DNA from: Pseudomonas tremae
GTDB taxonomy: Bacteria; Pseudomonadota; Gammaproteobacteria; Pseudomonadales; Pseudomonadaceae
Assembly (NCBI RefSeq): GCF_001401155.1
Contig: NZ_LJRO01000160.1
Location: 1 to 64,000, forward strand
Reading direction: 5' to 3'
DNA: 64,000 nt
The translations under genes were made by a program, and so were the position numbers. This document shows, piece by piece, positions 20,318 through 29,205 of the stretch (position 1 is its first letter; every line of letters begins with the position of its first letter). Below the pieces are notes generated by a model. It made no database searches. It was not told the DNA's origin and worked only from the letters and a program-made list of their open reading frames with translations.

Positions 20318-20728
20318 TTATTCCTGAGCTATCGACTCCAGATATTCCGAGCGTTCGTCGCTCATGCGCGCGATGCAGTCGTTCTCACTGATACTGAAGG
20401 CTTTGCTGCCTGCTGCAGAAGGGAAGACTTCAACGGCACAGTCGGCGTCGCGCAGCTTCTCCCAGGCTTGCTGGGCGGTCTTGAGTTTGCTCGTAAAATC
20501 GTTGAATTGCGTCTTATTGGCGACGAACTGTGATTGAACGCGCTTGAGCAGGTTGTCGAAGTTTTCCTTGAGCAACTGCTCGGCGGTCGTGCGGCTGTAG
20601 GCCGAACATTCCAGTGTCTGCTTGTCATCGTCGACACCGTCGCAAGGCGTGGCGTCAGGGTTCTGAGCAGCCTGTACGCCTGTCACAGCCGTTGCCATAA
20701 GGGCCAGGGTCAGCAAAAACGTTTTCAT
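20318..20728 (-). CDS. LprI-like (DUF1311) periplasmic protein
   Basis: 136 residues from ATG 20728, which has GGAG 7 bp upstream. A signal peptide (about 1-20, cut near VQAA) is followed by a DUF1311/LprI N-terminal domain: TLECSAYSRTTAEQLL and WEKLRDADCAVE with paired cysteines. The family includes the mycobacterial lysozyme inhibitor LprI, but most members are uncharacterised. It is transcribed toward DUF3010, 57 bp away. Confidence 0.78.
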   Translation of the reverse strand: MKTFLLTLALMATAVTGVQAAQNPDATPCDGVDDDKQTLECSAYSRTTAEQLLKENFDNLLKRVQSQFVANKTQFNDFTSKLKTAQQAWEKLRDADCAVEVFPSAAGSKAFSISENDCIARMSDERSEYLESIAQE

Positions 20729-20761
20729 CGAGTCGCTCCGATCCATTGATACCCTGAATTC

Positions 20762-20829
20762 TGTCTCAAGCGCGAGACAATGAACAGGTTTGCAACACCG
20801 ACAGGCGACACGCTGTCACCCTTTGTCGC
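20762..20829. promoter_or_regulatory. Inverted repeats upstream of the dimethylglycine operon
   Basis: TGTCTC-N6-GAGACA (20762-20779) and GCGACA-N13-TGTCGC (20805-20829) lie 130-195 bp upstream of the operon's first gene. GCGACA also occurs twice in the gbcA-gbcB promoter gap. In P. aeruginosa the AraC-family regulator GbdR activates these genes; a link to these motifs is only a guess. Confidence 0.25.
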
Positions 20830-20956
20830 ATCTTGACGCTTTCGGCAAACCCCCTGTCGTTTTTGCACCCGGCTCTCAGGACCCTCCGGCATATGCTGAC
20901 CCCATTAGCGCCGACAGCCGATTCGGTGCGCCGGAACCAAAAAAGGGGACAGCCTG

Positions 20957-21934
20957 ATGAGCCCAGCCGAACTGCACGCCGACAGCATCGTCATTGACGG
21001 GCTGATCATCGCCAAGTGGAATCGCGAGCTGTTTGAAGACATGCGCAAGGGCGGCCTGACCATGGCCAATTGCACGGTGTCGGTATGGGAAGGCTTTCAG
21101 GCCACCATCAACAGTATCTGTACCAGCCAGAAGCTGATGCGCGAGAACAGCGACCTGGTGATGCCCGTGCACACCACCGCCGACATTCGCAAGGCCAAGG
21201 AACTGGGCAAGACCGGCATCCTTTTCGGTTTCCAGAACGCGCATGCCTACGAGGACCAGATCGGTTACGTCGAGATCTTCAAGCAGCTCGGCGTCGGTAT
21301 CGTACAGATGTGCTACAACACGCAGAACCTGGTCGGCACCGGTTGCTACGAGCGTGACGGCGGGCTGTCGGGTTTCGGGCGTGAAATCGTCACCGAAATG
21401 AACCGCGTCGGGGTGATGTGCGACCTGTCTCACGTCGGCTCGAAAACCTCGGAAGAGGTCATTCTCGAATCCAAAAAACCGGTGTGCTACTCCCATTGCC
21501 TGCCTTCCGGCCTCAAGGAACACCCGCGCAACAAATCCGATGCCGAGCTGAAGTTCATCGCCGACCACGGCGGCTTTGTCGGCGTGACCATGTTCGCGCC
21601 GTTTCTGGCCAAGGGCATCGAGTCGACCATCGACGATTATGCCGAAGCCATCGAATACGTGATGAACATCGTGGGCGAAGACGCCATCGGTATCGGCACC
21701 GATTTCACACAGGGGCACGGTCAGGACTTTTTTGAATATCTGACCCACGACAAGGGCTATGCCCGCCGCCTCACCAGCTTCGGCAAGATCATCAACCCGC
21801 TTGGCATTCGTACCGTGGGCGAGTTTCCCAACCTGACCGAGACCTTGCTCAAGCGCGGCCATTCCGAGCGCGTGGTGCGCAAGATCATGGGTGAGAACTG
21901 GGTCAACGTTCTGGCCGATGTCTGGGGCGAGTAA
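20957..21934 (+). CDS. Membrane dipeptidase (M19)-family protein of the dimethylglycine operon
   Basis: 325 residues of the renal dipeptidase family. Visible family features: H-x-D near the start (LHADSIVIDG, in place of the usual HxDxH), MCDLSHVGSKTSEEV near 155, CYSHCLPSG near 180 and GIGTDFTQGHG near 250. No signal peptide, so cytoplasmic. Equivalent genes head the dgc operon in other pseudomonads, where their reaction is not established; a role in handling a betaine-derived amide or dipeptide is speculation. GGGGACA precedes the start. The next gene follows 84 bp on. Confidence 0.85.
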   Translation: MSPAELHADSIVIDGLIIAKWNRELFEDMRKGGLTMANCTVSVWEGFQATINSICTSQKLMRENSDLVMPVHTTADIRKAKELGKTGILFGFQNAHAYEDQIGYVEIFKQLGVGIVQMCYNTQNLVGTGCYERDGGLSGFGREIVTEMNRVGVMCDLSHVGSKTSEEVILESKKPVCYSHCLPSGLKEHPRNKSDAELKFIADHGGFVGVTMFAPFLAKGIESTIDDYAEAIEYVMNIVGEDAIGIGTDFTQGHGQDFFEYLTHDKGYARRLTSFGKIINPLGIRTVGEFPNLTETLLKRGHSERVVRKIMGENWVNVLADVWGE

Positions 21935-22018
21935 CCCGCCAGCCATACCTTATTGAATTGAACGCCCGCGGCCCTGACGGCGGTGGGTGTAACCCGAATC
22001 ATCTGGAGTTTGTCCCCC

Positions 22019-22549
22019 ATGGCTAAAATCGCCCCGCAACTGCCCATCGAAGTCGACAGCGAAACAGGCGTCTGGACCTCCGATGCGTTGCCGATGCTCT
22101 ACGTGCCCCGTCACTTTTTCGTCAACAACCACATAGGGATCGAGGAAGTACTGGGCGCTGATGCCTACGCCGATATTCTCTACAAGGCCGGTTACAAATC
22201 CGCTTGGCACTGGTGTGAGAAAGAGGCTGAATGCCACGGTCTGCAAGGCGTTGCGGTGTTCGAACACTACATGAAGCGCCTGTCACAGCGTGGCTGGGGC
22301 CTGTTCAGTATTGAAGACATCGATATCGAGAAAGGCACAGCCAGCGTCAAGCTTGAGCACTCCTGCTTCGTTTACGTCTATGGCAAGGTCGGGCGCAAGG
22401 TCGATTACATGTTCACCGGCTGGTTCGCCGGTGCGATGGACCAGATTCTCGCCGCCAGTGGCAGTTCGATCCGTACCGTTGCCGAGCAGGTGTACGGCGG
22501 CTCCGAAGATGGTCACGACGACGGGCTGTTTGTCGTCAAGCCGCTGTAA
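22019..22549 (+). CDS. DUF5943/V4R-like protein of the dimethylglycine operon
   Basis: 176 residues, soluble, no signal peptide. The core (about 35-150) resembles the 4-vinyl reductase/hydrocarbon-binding fold: a helical lead with IEEVLGADAYADILYKAGY, then beta strands with VKLEHSCFVYVYG and CEKEAECHG earlier. Found in the same place, ahead of dgcA, in other pseudomonads; function unknown. GGAG lies 10 bp before the start; dgcA follows 15 bp after the stop. Confidence 0.72.
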   Translation: MAKIAPQLPIEVDSETGVWTSDALPMLYVPRHFFVNNHIGIEEVLGADAYADILYKAGYKSAWHWCEKEAECHGLQGVAVFEHYMKRLSQRGWGLFSIEDIDIEKGTASVKLEHSCFVYVYGKVGRKVDYMFTGWFAGAMDQILAASGSSIRTVAEQVYGGSEDGHDDGLFVVKPL

Positions 22550-22564
22550 ATCGAGGATCGGGTT

Positions 22565-24625
22565 ATGGCTTTCGAAGCGATGTTCCAGCCGATCCAGATC
22601 GGCAAACTGACGATCCGCAACCGTGTGCTCAGCACCGCGCACGCCGAGGTCTATGCCACTGATGGCGGGATGACCACAGACCGCTACGTGAAGTACTACG
22701 AAGAAAAGGCCAAGGGCGGCATTGGTCTGGCGATTTGCGGCGGCTCGTCCAGCGTAGCCATCGACAGCCCGCAGGGCTGGTGGAAGTCGGTCAATCTGGC
22801 GACCGACAGGATCATCCCGCACTTCCAGAACCTCGCCGACGCCATGCACAAGCACGGCGCCAAGATCATGATCCAGATTACCCACATGGGCCGACGCTCG
22901 CGCTGGGACGGTGATCACTGGCCGACCCTGCTGTCGCCCTCGGGCATCCGTGAGCCGGTACACCGGGCGACCTGCAAGACCATCGAGCCAGAAGAAATCT
23001 GGCGGGTGATCGGCAACTACGCCAGCGCTGCGGCCCGCGCCAAGGCCGGCGGGCTCGACGGTGTCGAGCTGTCAGCCGTACACCAGCACATGATCGACCA
23101 GTTCTGGAGCCCGCGCGTCAACAAGCGTACCGATGAATGGGGCGGCAGTTTCGAGAACCGCATGCGCTTCGGCCTGGAGGTCATCAAGGCAGTGCGCAAG
23201 GAAGTCGGCCCCGACTTTTGCGTCGGGCTGCGCCTCTGCGGCGACGAGTTTCACCCCGATGGCCTGAGCCATGAAGACATGAAACAGATCGCCAAATATT
23301 ACGACGACACCGGCATGATCGATTTCATCGGTGTAGTGGGCTCGGGGTGCGACACCCACAACACACTGGCCAACGTCATTCCGAACATGAGTTACCCGCC
23401 TGAGCCATTCCTGCATCTGGCGGCCGGGATCAAGGAAGTGGTCAAGGCCCCTGTCCTGCACGCGCAAAACATCAAGGACCCGAATCAGGCGACGAGGATT
23501 CTGGAAGGTGGCTATGTCGACATGGTCGGCATGACCCGCGCGCACATCGCCGACCCGCACCTGATCGCCAAGATCAAGATGGGGCAGATCGACCAGATCA
23601 AACAGTGCGTGGGCGCCAACTATTGCATCGACCGCCAGTATCAGGGCCTCGATGTGCTCTGTATCCAGAACGCCGCCACGTCCCGCGAATACATGGGCGT
23701 GCCGCACATTATCGAAAAATCCACCGGGCCGAAGCGCAAGGTCGTGGTAGTCGGTGCCGGTCCGGCCGGGATGGAAGCGGCGCGGGTATCCGCCGAGCGC
23801 GGCCATGACGTGACGCTGTTCGAGAAGAAGGACTTCATCGGCGGGCAGATCACCACTGCATCCAAGGCACCGCAACGTGATCAGATCGCCGGTATCACGC
23901 GCTGGTTTCAGCTGGAGCTGGCGCGCCTGAAAGTGGACCTGCGTCTTGGTACTGCGGCCGATGCAGCAACCATCCTCGACCTGCGCCCGGACATCGTGGT
24001 GCTGGCGGTGGGCGGCCATCCGTTTCTGGAACAGAACGAACACTGGGGCGCTGCCGAGGGCCTGATAGTCAGCAGCTGGGACGTGCTGGACGGCAAGGTC
24101 GCGCTAGGCAAGAACGTGCTGGTCTACGACACCATCTGCGAGTTCACCGGCATGTCGGTGGCTGACTTCCTGGCCGACAAGGGCTGCCAGGTCGAGATTG
24201 TTACCGATGACATCAAGCCGGGTGTGGCGATCGGCGGTACGTCGTTCCCGACCTACTACCGCAGCATGTACCCCAAGGAAGTGATCATGACCGGCGACAT
24301 GATGCTGGAAAAGGTCTACCGCGAGGGCGACAAGCTGGTTGCCGTGCTGGAAAACGAATACACCGGCGCCAAGGAAGAGCGAGTTGTCGATCAGGTGGTT
24401 GTGGAGAACGGCGTGCGTCCGGACGAAGCGATCTATTACGCGCTCAAGGAAGGCTCGCGCAACAAGGGCCAGATTGATATCGACGCGCTGTTCGCCATTC
24501 AGCCACAACCTTCGTTGAGCGAGCCGGGTGATGGTTACCTGCTGTTCCGTATCGGCGACTGTGTAGCGCAGCGCAACACACATGCGGCGATCTATGACGG
24601 CCTGCGGCTGTGCAAGGATTTCTGA
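22565..24625 (+). CDS. dgcA: Dimethylglycine demethylase subunit DgcA
   Basis: 686 residues. N-terminal Old Yellow Enzyme-like TIM barrel (about 1-370) with FQPIQIGKLTIRNRVL and HQHMIDQFWSPRVNKRTDEWGG; an iron-sulfur cysteine cluster near 345-365 (CVGANYCIDRQ... with a later VLCIQN); then an FAD/NAD-binding domain with VVVVGAGPAGMEAARVSAERGH near 390. This matches the trimethylamine/dimethylamine dehydrogenase-type flavoproteins. It demethylates dimethylglycine to sarcosine and passes electrons on, probably through DgcB and the Etf pair. GAGG lies 8 bp before the start. Confidence 0.95.
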   Translation: MAFEAMFQPIQIGKLTIRNRVLSTAHAEVYATDGGMTTDRYVKYYEEKAKGGIGLAICGGSSSVAIDSPQGWWKSVNLATDRIIPHFQNLADAMHKHGAKIMIQITHMGRRSRWDGDHWPTLLSPSGIREPVHRATCKTIEPEEIWRVIGNYASAAARAKAGGLDGVELSAVHQHMIDQFWSPRVNKRTDEWGGSFENRMRFGLEVIKAVRKEVGPDFCVGLRLCGDEFHPDGLSHEDMKQIAKYYDDTGMIDFIGVVGSGCDTHNTLANVIPNMSYPPEPFLHLAAGIKEVVKAPVLHAQNIKDPNQATRILEGGYVDMVGMTRAHIADPHLIAKIKMGQIDQIKQCVGANYCIDRQYQGLDVLCIQNAATSREYMGVPHIIEKSTGPKRKVVVVGAGPAGMEAARVSAERGHDVTLFEKKDFIGGQITTASKAPQRDQIAGITRWFQLELARLKVDLRLGTAADAATILDLRPDIVVLAVGGHPFLEQNEHWGAAEGLIVSSWDVLDGKVALGKNVLVYDTICEFTGMSVADFLADKGCQVEIVTDDIKPGVAIGGTSFPTYYRSMYPKEVIMTGDMMLEKVYREGDKLVAVLENEYTGAKEERVVDQVVVENGVRPDEAIYYALKEGSRNKGQIDIDALFAIQPQPSLSEPGDGYLLFRIGDCVAQRNTHAAIYDGLRLCKDF

Positions 24626-24686
24626 AGCCGTCTGTCTTTGGTTCTGGCCGCAGACCTGCAAGATCGCCTGGTCCTTGGAGCTTTAG

Positions 24687-26648
24687 ATGCTAGACATTCT
24701 TCTTCCCATCCTGCTGTTCAGCGCCCTGGCCCTCGCGGTACTGGGCGCCTTGCGCAGGGCCGGCATGTGGCGCAATGGACGATCTTCGAAAGTCGACGTG
24801 CTTGGCGGGTTACTGGCCATGCCCAAGCGCTACATGGTTGACTTGCACCACGTAGTCGCGCGCGACAAGTACATCGCCAATACCCACGTGGCCACGGCGG
24901 GCGGGGCGGTCGCATCCATTGTGCTGGCTATTTTGGTGCATGGTTTCGGCCTGCACAACCGTGTGCTCGGTTACGCGCTGTTGTTGATGACGGCGGTGAT
25001 GTTTGTCGGCGCAGTTTTTGTCTATCGTCGTCGCCTCAACCCGCCTGCGCGCCTGTCGAAAGGGCCGTGGATGCGACTGCCGAAAAGCTTGATGGCGTTC
25101 TCTGCAAGCTTCTTTCTGGTCACTCTGCCAGTGGCAGGCATTCTTCCCGAGCATTTCGGCGGCTGGGTGCTGGTCGTGATTCTCGGACTGGGCGTGTTGT
25201 GGGGCGTGAGCGAACTTTTTTTCGGCATGACCTGGGGCGGGCCGATGAAGCACGCCTTCGCCGGAGCCCTGCACTTGGCCTGGCATCGCCGCCCTGAGCG
25301 TTTCGGCGGCGGACGCTCCACCGGTCTGAAACCGCTCGACCTGAACGATCGTACTGCGCCGCTGGGCGTCGAGAAGCCCGAAGACTTCACCTGGAATCAG
25401 CTGTTGGGCTTTGACGCCTGTGTGCAGTGCGGCAAATGTGAAGCAGCGTGCCCGGCGTTTGCTGCAGGCCAGCCGCTGAACCCCAAGAAACTGATTCAAG
25501 ACATGGTCGTCGGCCTTGCCGGCGGCACCGACGCAAAATTCGCCGGTAGCCCGTACCCATCGCTGGATGGCCAGGGCAAGCCGCTCGGTAAACATGGTGG
25601 CAACCCGCATCAGCCTATCGTCAACGGGCTGGTGGATGCCGAGACGCTGTGGTCCTGCACGACCTGCCGCGCATGTGTCGAAGAGTGCCCGATGATGATC
25701 GAGCATGTTGATGCCATCGTCGACATGCGCCGTTACCTGACCCTCGAAAAAGGCGCAACCCCGAACAAGGGCGCCGAAGTACTGGATAACCTGATCGCCA
25801 CCGATAACCCCGGCGGTTTCGCACCGGGCGGGCGTATGAACTGGGCGGCGGATCTGAACCTGAACCTGCTCAGCGACAGAAAGACCGTGGACGTGTTGTT
25901 CTGGGTTGGCGATGGCGCGTTCGACATGCGCAATCAACGCACGCTGCGTGCTTTTGTCAAAGTTCTCAAAGCCGCCAAGGTGGATTTCGCCGTGCTGGGC
26001 CTTGAAGAGCGCGATAGCGGGGATGTGGCACGGCGTCTGGGCGATGAGGCGACTTTTCAGATGCTTGCCCGCCGCAACATTCAGACCCTGGCCAGCTACA
26101 GCTTCAAACGCATCGTCACCTGCGACCCGCACAGTTTTCATGTACTGAAAAACGAATACGGCGCGTTTGGCGGCGACTACCAGGTGCAGCACCACAGCAC
26201 GTTCATGGCCGAACTGGTACAGAGCGGCGTACTGAATCTGAATCAGCACAAAGGCGCCAGCGTCACGTATCACGACCCGTGTTATCTGGGCCGCTATAAC
26301 GGCGAATACGAGGCGCCGCGTGAAGTGCTGCGTGCGCTGGGTATCGAGGTCAGAGAGATGCAGCGTTCCGGCTTTCGTTCTCGCTGCTGCGGTGGTGGTG
26401 GCGGCGCGCCTATTACCGACATCCCAGGCAAACAGCGGATTCCCGACATGCGCATGGACGACATCCGCGAAACTGCGGCTGAAGTGGTCGCAGTAGGTTG
26501 TCCACAATGCACGGCCATGCTCGAAGGCGTTGTCGAACCTCGACCGTTGATCAAGGACATCGCCGAGCTGGTGGCTGATGCGCTGATCGAAGAAGTTATC
26601 CCCAGCCCGGCTGTTCCCGCGAAACGTGAACCTGCGGAGGTGCACTGA
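24687..26648 (+). CDS. dgcB: Dimethylglycine demethylation iron-sulfur subunit DgcB
   Basis: 653 residues. Several membrane segments in the first 190 residues, two 4Fe-4S motifs (CVQCGKCEAACP near 247 and CTTCRACVEECP near 325) and C-terminal CCG domains (HDPCYLGRYNGEYEAPREV and SRCCGGGGGAP). The build is that of heterodisulfide reductase/Etf:quinone-type proteins: a membrane-tied iron-sulfur protein that can pass electrons to quinone. Needed with DgcA for dimethylglycine use. Its stop overlaps the etfA start by 1 bp. Confidence 0.94.
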   Translation: MLDILLPILLFSALALAVLGALRRAGMWRNGRSSKVDVLGGLLAMPKRYMVDLHHVVARDKYIANTHVATAGGAVASIVLAILVHGFGLHNRVLGYALLLMTAVMFVGAVFVYRRRLNPPARLSKGPWMRLPKSLMAFSASFFLVTLPVAGILPEHFGGWVLVVILGLGVLWGVSELFFGMTWGGPMKHAFAGALHLAWHRRPERFGGGRSTGLKPLDLNDRTAPLGVEKPEDFTWNQLLGFDACVQCGKCEAACPAFAAGQPLNPKKLIQDMVVGLAGGTDAKFAGSPYPSLDGQGKPLGKHGGNPHQPIVNGLVDAETLWSCTTCRACVEECPMMIEHVDAIVDMRRYLTLEKGATPNKGAEVLDNLIATDNPGGFAPGGRMNWAADLNLNLLSDRKTVDVLFWVGDGAFDMRNQRTLRAFVKVLKAAKVDFAVLGLEERDSGDVARRLGDEATFQMLARRNIQTLASYSFKRIVTCDPHSFHVLKNEYGAFGGDYQVQHHSTFMAELVQSGVLNLNQHKGASVTYHDPCYLGRYNGEYEAPREVLRALGIEVREMQRSGFRSRCCGGGGGAPITDIPGKQRIPDMRMDDIRETAAEVVAVGCPQCTAMLEGVVEPRPLIKDIAELVADALIEEVIPSPAVPAKREPAEVH

Positions 26649-27868
26649 TGAGCGACATAATCCGCCGCGATCCTCGTGCCGAATGGATCGCCCGCAACCG
26701 CCTGCACCCGCTGCATGCGGCCATGCAGCCTGCACAAAGCAGCTGGATGGGACCCAACGGTCTGATGCGCAAGAACGTGCATGGTTTGGGTTTTATCGGC
26801 CCCAATGGCATCAAGCGTATCGATCGTAGTGGCGCGCAGCAGGGCGGCACGAGCAAGCGCTCGATGGCGTCCGACGTCCAGCTGCCGCTGCATGTGGTCG
26901 CTGCGCCAGCGTTCTATATCAACGTTGTTCCTGACATGGTGGGCGGTCGCTTGAGCAGCCATGATCGAGACCTGCTAGGGCTTGCGCGTCAGCTGGCAGG
27001 TGCCGAAGGCGCGGTACTGGCAGTGGTGTTTGATGAGCATAAAGAGACTGCGTTTGATACCGCGGGCGTGGACCGTGTCTTGATGCTTGAGGGTAATGAG
27101 TTCAGCGGTTATTCCCCTGAACAGCGCTTGCACGGACTGCGTGCTGTGGATAACCAGTTCAGCCCCCATCATTGGTTATTCCCTGACAGCCGTACGGGTG
27201 GAGGCGAACTCGGACGGCGCTTCGCAGCCAGCCTCGGCGAGCGCCCTGCGACGCGGGTGTGGCAGGTCAAGGATGGCCAGTGCATAAGTCGCGCAGGGGC
27301 AGGGCGTGAAGATCTGGTTCGCGCTGTGCCGCGCTTGATTCTGGCCACGGCCGAATGCGCCGAGCCTGTCAGCGAAACTCGACACGAAGCATCGCCTGTC
27401 GAATTATCCACAGGTGTGGCGCGCAGTCTTTCGCGCATAGAGGACCTGGGGGCCGTTGCCGTCGATCCTGCAGTTATCCCCATGGCTGAAGCCGAATTCA
27501 TTTTGTCTGGCGGCAATGGCGTCCAGGATTGGGATCTTTTCCATCGTGCCGCTGCGGCTCTGGGCGCAACTGAAGGTGCTTCACGGGTGGCGGTGGACGA
27601 TGGCTTCATGGGGCGCGAGCGTCAGGTGGGTGCCAGTGGAACCTGGGTCACGGCGCGGGTTTATATGGCTGTGGGTATCTCTGGCGCAATTCAGCACCTG
27701 CAAGGTATCGGCGCCTGCGACAAGGTGATTGCGATCAACCTGGATGCGGGCTGCGACATGATCAAGCGCGCTGATCTTTCGATAATCGGTGAGAGCGCAG
27801 AGATCCTTACGGCGTTGATCGCAGCGGTCGACGCCTGGCGCAACGGGGAGAAGCGTGATGCGGCTTGA
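26648..27868 (+). CDS. Electron transfer flavoprotein alpha subunit of the dimethylglycine operon
   Basis: 406 residues. The C-terminal FAD domain is typical of EtfA: VGASGTWVTARVYMAVGISG near 325 and CDKVIAINLDAGCDMIKRADLSIIGE near 360. It is longer than housekeeping EtfA (usually a little over 300 residues) because of an N-terminal region of about 80 residues with two GPNG motifs that I cannot assign. It should carry electrons from DgcA with EtfB. Two perfect DnaA boxes lie inside this gene (27145 and 27404). It overlaps etfB by 11 bp. Confidence 0.9.
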   Translation: MSDIIRRDPRAEWIARNRLHPLHAAMQPAQSSWMGPNGLMRKNVHGLGFIGPNGIKRIDRSGAQQGGTSKRSMASDVQLPLHVVAAPAFYINVVPDMVGGRLSSHDRDLLGLARQLAGAEGAVLAVVFDEHKETAFDTAGVDRVLMLEGNEFSGYSPEQRLHGLRAVDNQFSPHHWLFPDSRTGGGELGRRFAASLGERPATRVWQVKDGQCISRAGAGREDLVRAVPRLILATAECAEPVSETRHEASPVELSTGVARSLSRIEDLGAVAVDPAVIPMAEAEFILSGGNGVQDWDLFHRAAAALGATEGASRVAVDDGFMGRERQVGASGTWVTARVYMAVGISGAIQHLQGIGACDKVIAINLDAGCDMIKRADLSIIGESAEILTALIAAVDAWRNGEKRDAA

Positions 27869-28664
27869 TAAACAAAAAGCATCTGTGGATAAGCCTGCCC
27901 TGCACATTATCAGCCTTGTTTCCGTAGGTGCTCACCCGACCTCAGGCCGTGCACGCCGTGCCGATCAGGACGCGCGAGCAGTGGAGCTTGGTTTGCAACT
28001 GGCTGGGGATAACTTGCAGGTGTTGCATGCCGGCGATCCCCAGGAGCCTGTCTTGCGAGCCTATCTGGGGATGGGCTTGAATGAGCTGCACGTTCTGGAG
28101 CAGCCGCAAGGTGCGGATGCGATGCCAGCGTTGGCCGCTCATATTAGTGACTCTGCTGCACAGATCGTGTTGACCGGCAGTCAGGCTGAAACAGGCGAGG
28201 GTTCGGGCATGTTGCCGTTTCTGCTGGCTGAGCATCTTGGATGGCCACTGGTAACAGGGTTGGTGGACATTGAGTCGCTGCAGGGCGGCACCGCATTTGT
28301 CCTTCAGGCTTTGCCTCGCGGCCAGCGCCGTCGCCTGAAACTACGCCTGCCATTCGTCGCCACTGTGGATAACTCAGCCCCCAGCCCCCGGCAGAGCGCC
28401 TATGGGCCTGCACAACGCGGTGTGTTTGATATCGACGAAGTTGCAGCAGTCGCCGATGAGTTATTCACAGCCCAATCCTTGCAATCTGCCAAACCGCGAC
28501 CCAAACGTCTGAAAGTGATCAAGGCCAAGAGCGGCGCAGAGCGCATGAAGGCTGCCACCGCCAAGGCCAGTGGCGGCGGCGGGCAAGTGTTGAAAGGCGT
28601 GACCCCTGAGGAGGGAGCCGCCGCAATCCTGAAGCTGTTGGTGGACGAGGGGGTTGTGAGATAA
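27858..28664 (+). CDS. Electron transfer flavoprotein beta subunit of the dimethylglycine operon
   Basis: 268 residues from ATG 27858 (GGGGAG 7 bp upstream; GTG 27855 possible). EtfB fold: VSVGAHPTSGRARRADQDARAVELGLQLAG near the start, a nucleotide-binding ISDSAAQIVLTGSQAETGEGSGMLPFLLAEHLGWPLVTGLVDIE region at about 95-140, and LPRGQRRRLKLRLPFVATV near 155. Pairs with EtfA encoded in the preceding overlapping gene. Three DnaA boxes lie inside it (27884, 28364 and the TTATTCACA at 28461). The last uses rare TTA and ACA codons. Confidence 0.88.
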   Translation: MRLDKQKASVDKPALHIISLVSVGAHPTSGRARRADQDARAVELGLQLAGDNLQVLHAGDPQEPVLRAYLGMGLNELHVLEQPQGADAMPALAAHISDSAAQIVLTGSQAETGEGSGMLPFLLAEHLGWPLVTGLVDIESLQGGTAFVLQALPRGQRRRLKLRLPFVATVDNSAPSPRQSAYGPAQRGVFDIDEVAAVADELFTAQSLQSAKPRPKRLKVIKAKSGAERMKAATAKASGGGGQVLKGVTPEEGAAAILKLLVDEGVVR

Positions 28665-28984
28665 AACTGGCCACCTCTGGTGGTTGAGATCAGTACAGAA
28701 CTTGATACGACGCAAAGTCCTGAAAGAAATTCTGGGCGGGTAGCTGTCGTCCAGATACTGGCAAAACTGCCAAGTTTGCCCTGCAGCATCCTCGTGCACG
28801 TACTTACACACAATCCCTGTGTGTGCGCCTGTGGGTAAAGTGTTTGCAGATTGCTGAAGCACTTGTAACGCGGGGCTTGCAGGTAAGTGTTTGAAAAATG
28901 ATCAATTAAAGCCTTGGTTTCACTGACGCTGCCTGTGTACAACATCATACAGCTGCCAGCCGAACCTGCCTGTTGTGCACAATC

Positions 28985-29013
28985 TCTGTTGGCGTCTCTG
29001 TGGATAAGTTGTT
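28985..29013 (+). repeat. Copy 1 of a 29-bp direct repeat with DnaA box
   Basis: Begins TCTGTTGGCG and ends with the DnaA box plus AGTTGTT style tail (TGTGGATAAGTTGTT). It matches 29177-29205 except for a swapped pair (TC versus CT). Confidence 0.7.
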
Positions 29014-29176
29014 CGTGAATGTCTGCTAGCCTCTGAATTCGGGCTCTCCAGAGCTTTGTATAAAAAATAATCAATCACGCTCGGATTAATACACGAGATG
29101 TGAATGCCGTATCTGATTCAACGGTAGCGAAGTTTTCCACAAGGTCGGTGCCATTTAATCAAGGTTATGCCCAGAG

Positions 29177-29205
29177 TCTGTTGGCGCTTCTGTGGATAAG
29201 TTGTT
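29177..29205 (+). repeat. Copy 2 of a 29-bp direct repeat with DnaA box
   Basis: Same 29-bp unit as 28985-29013, 192 bp downstream in the same orientation, differing only in two adjacent bases between TCTGTTGGCG and the DnaA box. Confidence 0.7.

Noticed and set aside
24810..26735. 641-codon frame opposite dgcB
   Set aside because: Antisense shadow; composition rich in His, Arg and Gln and no ribosome site; dgcB is well supported.
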